This document shows positions 6,303 to 12,920 of a stretch of DNA of 15,287 nt, in pieces. Origin of the DNA: an uncultured bacterium (GTDB lineage Bacteria; Verrucomicrobiota; Lentisphaeria; Oligosphaerales; Oligosphaeraceae); the NCBI GenBank assembly GCA_900548225.1, contig URJM01000051.1, positions 1 through 15,287 of the forward strand, in the 5' to 3' direction. A model generated the notes under the pieces. The model made no database searches, had not been told where the DNA came from, and saw only the letters and a list, made by a program, of their open reading frames with translations. The position numbers and the translations under genes are program-made. Each line of letters begins with the position of its first letter. The stretch's first letter is position 1.

Positions 6303-9300
6303 ATGATTAAATTTGAATGCACTTCTGATCATACTTCTGATCATACTTTTCAGACTGGAAAGACATTGTTTGTGATACCTTCGTATCAGCGCGGTTATCG
6401 TTGGAACAAAGAAGATGCACAAAAACTGCTCCGGGATCTCCAGACCTATTCTGGGACGGATTATTGCCTGCAGCCGTTGGAATTCCAGATTACTGAACGG
6501 CCAACGTCCTACCGGGGAAAAGACTATGACAATTACATCCGTGTCGTGGATGGCCAGCAGCGTCTGACCACTCTCGGAATTATGGCGAAGTGCCTCGGCA
6601 TTCCTCAGCTGCAGTGGGATATCTTTTACTTGGTCGAGGGGAAAATGCTCTCCGAACTCTTGATGGACGATGCCAAGGAGTCGACCATCAATGCTCATTT
6701 CCGGCACGAAGTTGCAGAGGTGATTGATGCCTTCGAGCATAAGGAGCTGTTGCAAAACTATTTCTGTGGTCTGGAGAAGAGCATTGTGTTTCCTGTTCAT
6801 TTCCTGGAGAAGGAAACTTCAGAGGCAGATGAACAGGATCAGGGGCAGAACGCCTTCAATCGTCTGAACGCAGGCAAAACTCCTTTGACCTCCTCCGAAC
6901 TCATTCGTGCGCTTTACATGGTGAATGACAGTGGACTTGACGAACAGCAACGCATGGAAATATCAAAGGAATGGGAACTGATTGAAGGCACATTGGGAAG
7001 CGAGCAGTTCTGGCTGATGTTCAATGCGGGCGGACTGGAAAAGACGCCCACCCGAATCGACTTGCTCTTTGCGCTGGTTCTTGGCATCGACCTAGGTAAG
7101 ACGCATAACAATCCGCGCTTGGTCTACGAAACGCTGGAAGCTGGCGTCTATAGGCGTAAGTACAACCTGACGAAGGTCTGGGGTGAAGTCCTGCGCTGCT
7201 TCTGGTGGATGCAGTCCTGCTACGAGGATGTGGAATGCTGTAACGCCCTCGGATGGATTGCCCGATGCACCGACATACAAGCCAGCACTCTGTACAAGGA
7301 CTACAGGAATTATTCGGCGATGCCCGTCTTCAAGAAGGTTCTTGCGAAGAAAATACAGGAAAGCATTAGCGGCATCGGACGTCAGTATGGGGATCCGCGG
7401 CTCAAGGATTTGCTGCTTCTCTGCAATGTCCTTGCGTGCAATGACAGGAAGGAACGCCTGCACTTCGACCTGCTTGGCAAAATCGACATTGAGCATATCG
7501 ATTCCCAGACGCCGAACGATCTGTCAAATCAGGAAGATCGTAAGGCATGGCTGGAGTCTGTGTTCGGTGAATACGGTGACCAGGGCACGGGGCATACAAG
7601 AGAAGATTTCATTGCTCTGTCCGCCGAGGAAACACAAACCATCATCGACAAGATAGCCGCAACCACCAGCGTCGATGACGCGATAGAGGACGGAAATGGG
7701 CTGGGTAATCTGGTACTGCTGGATGCCGGCATCAACCGTTCCTACAGGAATGCCGTCTTCCCCCGTAAGCGAAAAGAGATAATTGCTGCCATCGCCAAAG
7801 GGCAACATTATCTCCTGCCCTGCACGGAAAGGGCATTCATGAAGTTCTATACGACAAGCGCATCGGCTATCGACAGGTGGAATCAGGCGGATTACAATTG
7901 CTACGAGAGAGCCATGGAAGGCCTGCTGGATAGTTTTTTTGCATCCATTGGCGATCTGCCAAAGCTCAACGAGACGCATATCGACCTTGCCCCAAGTGGT
8001 GAACAGGTAGTTCAGGTGCAGGAAGTCACTCCCCAAGGAGCTCCCATGGACTGTTGTTTTTCCGGTGATTTCAAGTTTGAGGAGTTGATGTCAACCTATC
8101 GGATCCGTGTGCCGAAAATCCAGCGCACCTACGTGCAGGGACGCCAGGACACATACGGCAAGAAATGTCTGAAGGGCTTCGCGTCCGTCCTTGTGGACAG
8201 TGTCTGCAACAGCATGCCATGCCCGCTGGACATGGTCTATGGCATTGCCACCGCCGATAAGGCATTCTACCCTCTGGATGGTCAGCAACGTTTGACGACA
8301 CTGCTGTTGCTTGCCTGGCTTTGCGGAAGGACGCAGCATGGCAAGTGGAGTCTCGACTACGAATCTCGCCGGGCCTCCGAACTCTTCATCAGGAATCTGC
8401 TGGGGACACCAGCCCCGTCACTGCCGAAGGATATTGAAGTTCCCAAAGACAGGGAATATCCCCCGTGCTGCACCTCCTATGTCATGGCACAGCCTTGGTT
8501 CCTTCCCGTATGGAAGGACGACCCTGGCATTGCGGGAATGCTGGAAATGCTGGATTCGCTCGCATACAGGCTTGCTAAACAGCACTCCTCCGATAAGACC
8601 TTTGACTTTGACGGTATCACCCTCAATGTGAATTGCCTGGATGTGACGGCAAAGGCGTATGACCACATCTTCTTGAAGATGAACTCCCGGGGACGCCAGT
8701 TGACGACCTGGGAAAATGTCAAGGCGGTCATTGACAAATATGTCCCAGAGCAGTCCCAGGAATGGAAGCGGAACATCGACTTGGAATGGCCTGAGGCAAT
8801 CTGGCCGAAGGTGGAGAAGGACATAAATCGCCTGGATTCCAACATGCTCGCCGTCATCAGCGAGGCTCTGAAGTATGCAGGCTACAAGGAGAAGGCCGAG
8901 GATACCTTCGAACTGGACAATTGGATGAAGGATAATCCGCCTAATGTCGAACAGTTCTTTGCTTGCGCAGACACACTGTTGTCGGCAACTGGAGTTGACG
9001 AAGGTTTGAACAAGGCGCTGACTCCATCTTGGTCAGGAAACCCGCTCCTTCCTGACCTCGGGACCGTTGGCTCCGAATGTCGAAAGCGTCTGGCTGCCTA
9101 CTATGCATCACGGAAGAGTGCAAACGAAGAATGGATGCGTGTCGTCTGGAATATCGTGGAAAACTCCGATGCCGGCGGCAATCTGCCAGCCGCCCTGCAT
9201 TTGATTGACGAATTGGCACCCTATTGCGACGACATCCTCGGCTTCCTCGCCAGAGATGGGAAAGTTGAGTCTGGGTTTGCAAGGGAACAAATGAAAGAAG

Positions 9301-10070
9301 AACGGGAGAAGGCGAGGCAGGTTTTGTCGCAAGGGAAGTTAGACGAAGCCTGGCATGAGGCAATTAAGGAAGCCGAAGGTTATTCATATCTTAAAGGCTG
9401 CATCTCTGCACTGTTCCCGACGGACGAATGCAAAGGTGGGGATGTGGAGGATTTTAGGCAGCGTTTATTGCTTTTGAAGAGTTTGATAGATGATAAAAAT
9501 GATAGGTACCATTTTGTAAAGGTCTTGATATCGAATCTTTCTGATGATTTTCAGTTTAATAAGCCAATATCGTTGAAAAGAAGCGAGGCGGATTGGAAAA
9601 ACATTGTGGTCAAATACTTCAAAGAGGCATTTAGAAGAACAGCTGATGCCAAAGTGCCGGATGTAACGGGCAAACCCCTGTGGATTCGTCTTCTTGCAAA
9701 GACACAACTACTAAACAACAGCCGTCAGGATGATAAAATCATTGGGAAATATAGCGATAAAATCGTTTTGTATGGGACACAAGGACACACATGGAAGGCC
9801 TGCGGAAATGTTGTCCTTGATAAGCACCACTACCTGCCAGGATTATCTGAATTGATAGAAAAGAATGAGGTTTCGGATTGTAGGCCAGTGCCGGGAACAA
9901 GTGTTTTCAGCGAATGGGATGTGTTTTTTAGTGTGGATGGAAATGAGTTCCTTATCTCTTCAGGTGGCAACTTGAAAAAAAAGCATGAAAACGGACAATG
10001 GGTAGAAATTGGCAAAGGTATTGCCATTTCTGAACAAACTTCCGCTGAGGAATTGCGTGCCCTACTTTAA
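6303..10070 (+). CDS. Fused double-DUF262 protein with DUF1524/HNH-like domain (GmrSD-related)
   Basis: This 1255-residue protein joins two DUF262 modules. Module 1 (about 15-560) has IPSYQRGYRW (25-34), the ParB-like DGQQRLTTL (83-91), and then a DUF1524 HNH-type nuclease core: IEHID with H398, GNLVLL with N469, and N478 in INRSYRN. Module 2 (about 582-1255) repeats the pattern with VPKIQRTYVQGRQ (from 603), DGQQRLTTL (659-667) and MNSRGRQLTTWENVKAVI (from 793). It has no second HNH motif and ends in a long C-terminal region. DUF262/DUF1524 pairs occur in GmrSD type IV restriction, where NTP binding drives cleavage of modified DNA. The start has AGGAG six bases upstream (6292-6296). Bases from about 9430 on are visibly AT-richer than the rest of the gene. 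The restriction role is inferred from the family; the target is unknown. Confidence 0.88.
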   Translation: MIKFECTSDHTSDHTFQTGKTLFVIPSYQRGYRWNKEDAQKLLRDLQTYSGTDYCLQPLEFQITERPTSYRGKDYDNYIRVVDGQQRLTTLGIMAKCLGIPQLQWDIFYLVEGKMLSELLMDDAKESTINAHFRHEVAEVIDAFEHKELLQNYFCGLEKSIVFPVHFLEKETSEADEQDQGQNAFNRLNAGKTPLTSSELIRALYMVNDSGLDEQQRMEISKEWELIEGTLGSEQFWLMFNAGGLEKTPTRIDLLFALVLGIDLGKTHNNPRLVYETLEAGVYRRKYNLTKVWGEVLRCFWWMQSCYEDVECCNALGWIARCTDIQASTLYKDYRNYSAMPVFKKVLAKKIQESISGIGRQYGDPRLKDLLLLCNVLACNDRKERLHFDLLGKIDIEHIDSQTPNDLSNQEDRKAWLESVFGEYGDQGTGHTREDFIALSAEETQTIIDKIAATTSVDDAIEDGNGLGNLVLLDAGINRSYRNAVFPRKRKEIIAAIAKGQHYLLPCTERAFMKFYTTSASAIDRWNQADYNCYERAMEGLLDSFFASIGDLPKLNETHIDLAPSGEQVVQVQEVTPQGAPMDCCFSGDFKFEELMSTYRIRVPKIQRTYVQGRQDTYGKKCLKGFASVLVDSVCNSMPCPLDMVYGIATADKAFYPLDGQQRLTTLLLLAWLCGRTQHGKWSLDYESRRASELFIRNLLGTPAPSLPKDIEVPKDREYPPCCTSYVMAQPWFLPVWKDDPGIAGMLEMLDSLAYRLAKQHSSDKTFDFDGITLNVNCLDVTAKAYDHIFLKMNSRGRQLTTWENVKAVIDKYVPEQSQEWKRNIDLEWPEAIWPKVEKDINRLDSNMLAVISEALKYAGYKEKAEDTFELDNWMKDNPPNVEQFFACADTLLSATGVDEGLNKALTPSWSGNPLLPDLGTVGSECRKRLAAYYASRKSANEEWMRVVWNIVENSDAGGNLPAALHLIDELAPYCDDILGFLARDGKVESGFAREQMKEEREKARQVLSQGKLDEAWHEAIKEAEGYSYLKGCISALFPTDECKGGDVEDFRQRLLLLKSLIDDKNDRYHFVKVLISNLSDDFQFNKPISLKRSEADWKNIVVKYFKEAFRRTADAKVPDVTGKPLWIRLLAKTQLLNNSRQDDKIIGKYSDKIVLYGTQGHTWKACGNVVLDKHHYLPGLSELIEKNEVSDCRPVPGTSVFSEWDVFFSVDGNEFLISSGGNLKKKHENGQWVEIGKGIAISEQTSAEELRALL
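6321..6344 (+). repeat. Exact 12-base tandem duplication in the DUF262 N-terminus
   Basis: ACTTCTGATCAT occurs twice in a row and encodes TSDHTSDH at residues 7-14. It keeps the frame and lies before the first conserved motif. It may reflect a recent slippage event. Confidence 0.9.
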
Positions 10071-10093
10071 CGCCGCCTTTCTGTTGCGATCGC

Positions 10094-10219
10094 ATTGTAG
10101 GGCGATGTCCGCATCACCGCGCCATTCGCAGAGATGTCCGCAGGCAGCGGGAAGGCATTTGTGTTTTTGCCAGCGGTGTCTAGCGAGGAAGGGAGGCCAT
10201 ACGGACATCGTCCTGCAAT
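10094..10219. repeat. 21-base imperfect inverted repeat bounding a 126-base segment
   Basis: Arms 10094-10114 and 10199-10219 match in 18 of 21 positions when one is reverse complemented; both contain CGATGTCCG. A third ATGTCCGCA copy lies inside at 10134. The layout resembles a small non-autonomous element or a long structured transcript end behind the DUF262 gene. No T tract follows, so a simple intrinsic terminator is unlikely. Confidence 0.55.
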
Positions 10220-10337
10220 AGGGTCGGATTTCGGAATGCGGGCTCTTGTTTCTTTATAGGAATGAGGTGGCAAGCAATATGCCAGGACTTGCTTGAGTTG
10301 ACTTCAAGCATATTTCACCACAAGGTTGGTCTTTGCG

Positions 10338-10354
10338 TGGTAAGTGATTGACCA
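10338..10354. promoter_or_regulatory. 17-base dyad TGGTAAGTGATTGACCA, putative activator site
   Basis: The outer TGGT/ACCA arms pair perfectly and some inner positions do too. The site is about 98 bases upstream of the predicted FtsK-like start near 10444. Its left half is identical to 6169-6179 with flanks. Its reverse complement shares GTCAAT-N3-TTACCA with the site upstream of the AAA gene. Confidence 0.62.
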
Positions 10355-10416
10355 TCCCTGGTCATTATCCGATGGATGCCGTTGTATCCATCGAATCAAT
10401 TATAGTCAGGAACTCT

Positions 10417-10433
10417 TTGGCATGGCAATTGCT
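10417..10433 (+). promoter_or_regulatory. Sigma-54 (-24/-12) promoter of the FtsK-like gene
   Basis: TTGGCATGGCAATTGCT has GG at 10419-10420 and GC at 10431-10432, with the required 12-base spacing. The predicted start near 10444 leaves a 64-base leader. Confidence 0.8.
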
Positions 10434-10507
10434 TTTCTTGAGGACAGAATACAAGTTGACAAGGAAGCAGCAGATTAACGAAAAACCGGAAACAGGAGAC
10501 GAATAAC

Positions 10508-11716
10508 ATGACACCGAAAAACAACCAAATGGGATTGAAAGTGTTGCAGGAACGCAAGCCTTACGTTTTGCCCTGTCCAAATGCCAGCGGACTCTTTTCC
10601 TCGGAGGAGTGGCGCAATACCCGGATGGGTATTCCAGTCATGCTTGGGAAGGCAGCTGACGGAACCGTGCGAATGATGGACCTGGCGGAGGCTCCGCATC
10701 TTCTGGGGGCTGGTGCAACGGGAAGTGGCAAGGCCGCCTTCACTCGTCAGCTTTTCCAGTCACTGCTTCTGCGCTTCTCGCCCGATGAACTCAAGCTCCT
10801 GCTGATTGATCCGTATGCAAGGAATTTTGCGCCGTACGAGAAAGTGCCGCATCTCGTTGCGCCCGTCTTGACCGATCCGGAAAAAGTTACGGCGGCATTC
10901 CAGTGGGCGGCCTGCAAGGAAATGAATAGACGCTTTCAGTGGCTCGCTGCCGCTGCTGTCCGGGATATCCACTGTTATAACAATAGAACTCCTTCCGTTG
11001 AAGCAAGATGTGATAGAGAAGGAAACCCCATTCCCGATCGGATGCCGTACCTTGTCATCGTTATTGGCGAATTTGCAGACCTCCCCATTGACACTATCGA
11101 AGGGGTGTTTTGTCAATTGGCAGCGAAATCACGCGCCGTCGGCATCCACATCGTGGCCCTGACGGAATGCATGTCTGAAGATATCCTTCCCGGAGTCCTC
11201 AAGTACTGTTTCCCGCTGCGCTTCGCCCTCCGGGGCGCAGACAAAGGGGACTCCCTCGCTACTCTGGAACAGGAGTGTGTGGAACTCCTTCGTGGGAAAG
11301 GAGATAGGCTTTATTCAACAGGGGCGAATATATGTGGGCGTATCCAATGCGGATATGCCTCAAGTGATGAGATCGCCCTTGTCGTTAACGCATGCGCAAT
11401 CCAGCGTGAAGCGGAGTTTGATGAGGCCCTCATGAAGATGCTCAATGCTGGTATGCAGGAAAAAAGCAAAGAGCAGGAATCGCCAGATTGCTCACAACTA
11501 TCCGAAGAGGAACTTATTCAGCGCGCTCTTGCTGTCATCGCAACCACGAAACGCCCCACAATCTCGTGCCTGCAACGTCGGCTTCATATCGCATTTAATC
11601 AATCGGACGCACTCTTGGAGAAACTTGAGGAACTGGGCTACGTCGGCCCTCAAGGCATAGAACGCCCCCGGGAAATCCATTGGGATAAATTTCCCCACGA
11701 CATCGTTTCAATGTGA
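10508..11716 (+). CDS. FtsK/SpoIIIE-like motor domain with degenerate ATPase motifs plus gamma winged helix
   Basis: This 402-residue protein aligns by eye with the FtsK beta and gamma domains: APHLLGAGATGSGKAAF, then LKLLLIDPYARNFAPYEKVPHLVAPVLTDPEKV, EMNRRF and VRDIHCYN. A C-terminal LQRRLHIAFN (355-364) and GYVGPQ belong to the DNA-reading gamma domain. The membrane part and the alpha domain are absent. Key residues are changed. Walker A has A76 where S/T should follow K75. Walker B reads VIVIGEFADL, with G187 in place of the catalytic D. The TQRPS motif is TECMS (219-223). IDPK is IDPY. In the gamma helix NRA is NQS. The fold seems kept but ATP hydrolysis is probably lost, so I infer a DNA-binding or regulatory pseudo-motor, not a translocase. 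It has its own sigma-54 promoter. Confidence 0.85.
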   Translation: MTPKNNQMGLKVLQERKPYVLPCPNASGLFSSEEWRNTRMGIPVMLGKAADGTVRMMDLAEAPHLLGAGATGSGKAAFTRQLFQSLLLRFSPDELKLLLIDPYARNFAPYEKVPHLVAPVLTDPEKVTAAFQWAACKEMNRRFQWLAAAAVRDIHCYNNRTPSVEARCDREGNPIPDRMPYLVIVIGEFADLPIDTIEGVFCQLAAKSRAVGIHIVALTECMSEDILPGVLKYCFPLRFALRGADKGDSLATLEQECVELLRGKGDRLYSTGANICGRIQCGYASSDEIALVVNACAIQREAEFDEALMKMLNAGMQEKSKEQESPDCSQLSEEELIQRALAVIATTKRPTISCLQRRLHIAFNQSDALLEKLEELGYVGPQGIERPREIHWDKFPHDIVSM

Positions 11717-11766
11717 ACTCCTGGTTTGTTTGCCACTGAAACGAAATATCGGCATTCTTTTTTGGC

Positions 11767-11797
11767 GGGGACACCTGGGGCGCTGCCCCCAGACCCC
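11767..11797. terminator. GC-rich hairpin, possible transcript end
   Basis: CTGGGG (11775-11780) pairs with CCCCAG (11787-11792), and outer GGGG (11767-11770) can pair with CCCC (11794-11797). It lies about 50 bases after the FtsK-like stop. There is no clear T run (only TTTT a few bases later), so this may instead be a dispersed GC-rich repeat. Confidence 0.4.
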
Positions 11798-11838
11798 TGG
11801 AGTTTTCGAGGCATTGCGCAGACCGGCATAGACCGTGA

Positions 11839-12144
11839 TGCGGAACGACCTCCGGTTTCACCCGCCGGCACGGCCAACGCCGCCCACTGCCTCGTCATGA
11901 GGGGCGGATAGCCTTCGAAAGGCAGTTCCCGGTTGCTGAAGGTTCCACCGGCTCCAGGACCAGCGAAACCTGCGGCAAGACCATCCGCGTCATCGCCACG
12001 TTCATCAGGCACCAGCTCGACATCTGCGAGGCATTCGGCTTCGCCCCGCCAAAAGGATGCGGGAAGGACTATGTCTCCGGGAAGGTCGCGGAAGACTGGG
12101 GGCTCGGGTGTCCGCGCAAGGCGGCTGTGGTCGCCGATTTATAG
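11839..12144 (+). pseudogene. Possible 3' remnant of an unrecognised gene
   Basis: One frame stays open for 101 codons, from just after a TGA at 11836 to TAG at 12142. It has a protein-like C-terminal half (RTSETCGKTIRVIATFIRHQ, then DICEAFGFAPP, KGCGKDYVSGKVAEDWG, CPRKAAVVADL). It has no ATG and no ribosome binding site. GC content is higher than in the flanks. I do not recognise the family; chance openness in GC-rich DNA is the alternative. Confidence 0.3.
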
Positions 12145-12217
12145 TGGAATTCGTCAAAAAACCCACAGGAAGTGCCATCGGCAATGGGAGGCATGAAGCC
12201 GCCAGAATGGCAATCAT

Positions 12218-12240
12218 TGGTATTTGTCAATATTTTACCA
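12218..12240. promoter_or_regulatory. TGGTA-N13-TACCA dyad, putative activator site of the AAA unit
   Basis: The inner 17 bases TTGTCAATATTTTACCA share GTCAAT-N3-TTACCA with the reverse complement of 10338-10354. The inner site is centred about 111 bases upstream of the predicted start near 12343. A near-copy lies at 14610-14626. Confidence 0.58.
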
Positions 12241-12315
12241 GTTGTGCTTTAAAAATTGCCAGTCAAATAACTCTCGTTAATCATATTCCAGCACAGAACA
12301 GGCATTGTACGATAG

Positions 12316-12332
12316 TTGGCATGATGATTGCT
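12316..12332 (+). promoter_or_regulatory. Sigma-54 (-24/-12) promoter of the AAA unit
   Basis: TTGGCATGATGATTGCT has GG at 12318-12319 and GC at 12330-12331, again exactly 12 apart. The predicted start near 12343 leaves a 43-base leader with AAGGAG. Confidence 0.8.
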
Positions 12333-12385
12333 TTATGACCACTTGTTGAAACCTTTTTAACCAAAAATCAACAAGGAGCAATGCA

Positions 12386-12920
12386 ATGGACTGTTTTATT
12401 TGCCACAGAAGCAACTGGATGCAGGAGAAGTGCCTGGGATTTCTGCGCAACCTGCTGGAGAATTACAAGGACATGATCGAGGATGCGGATGTGTTCCTTC
12501 CCCTTGAATGCCCCGGGGCGGACGAACTGCTTGGTGCGCGAGGAAATTCCGCAGGATGTGATTGAAAGAATGTCCGAGCGCAGCAGGAGGGGCTTTCTTC
12601 TTGAACTGGATGATGATCCCGTTCATACCACACTGGGGGGGCTGTGGAATGCTGCCGACACCCGTTCCAAGGTCAGAAACATCCTTCCTGCGCTGTTCGG
12701 CCATGCGCTGGCATCGCCCTGGGGGGAGAAGGCAGAAAAGGACATCTTCCACGACAGGATGATGGAATTGCAGCGCACCTTGAAACTGTCCGACAGGGAA
12801 ATCGACATCATGCTTGTTTCCATTGCCATCCAGGAACGCATCATCTGGGATCCAAAAAAACGACAGAAAGCGCGGGAACTCCTCACGCAATCTGTTCATG
12901 ATGGCGAAATGTCTGAATGA
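12386..12920 (+). pseudogene. Cysteine-containing ORF upstream of the AAA ATPase, broken by one +1 frame change
   Basis: ATG 12386 has AAGGAG (12373-12378) seven bases upstream; ATG 12381 is too close to it. The first frame gives MDCFICHRSNWMQEKC and runs to a TGA at 12563. The protein-like continuation is in the next frame from about 12515 to TGA 12918. Dropping one base in CCCCGGGG (12511-12518) joins them as LECPGRTNCLVREEIPQDV and gives about 177 residues. The joined product has C-x2-C-H, a further C, and C-x5-C, a possible zinc site, then a helical domain (MELQRTLKLSDREIDIMLVS) like regions preceding AAA domains. The end overlaps the AAA gene by 23 bases. Either a true pseudogene, a sequencing indel, or programmed frameshifting could explain it. 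No family is recognised with confidence. Confidence 0.6.

Larger units (their letters stand above)
10071..10507. other. Intergenic control region between the DUF262 and FtsK-like genes
   Basis: No gene is supported in these 437 bases. The left half holds a long inverted repeat (10094-10219). The right half holds a TGGT/ACCA dyad (10338-10354), an extra half-site TGGTCA (10359-10364) and a sigma-54 promoter (10417-10433). AGGAG (10494-10498) precedes ATG 10508. Confidence 0.7.
11798..12385. other. Spacer between the FtsK-like and AAA units
   Basis: The left part (to about 12144) is GC-rich and contains a possible gene remnant. The right part (12145-12385) is AT-rich and regulatory. It holds the dyad at 12218-12240, the sigma-54 promoter at 12316-12332 and AAGGAG at 12373-12378. 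The sharp change in composition marks a junction near 12145. Confidence 0.6.

Noticed and set aside
12381..12476. ATG 12381 as start of the first AAA-unit ORF
   Set aside because: Only two bases from the AAGGAG site, and it gives a short peptide without protein character; ATG 12386 is better placed.
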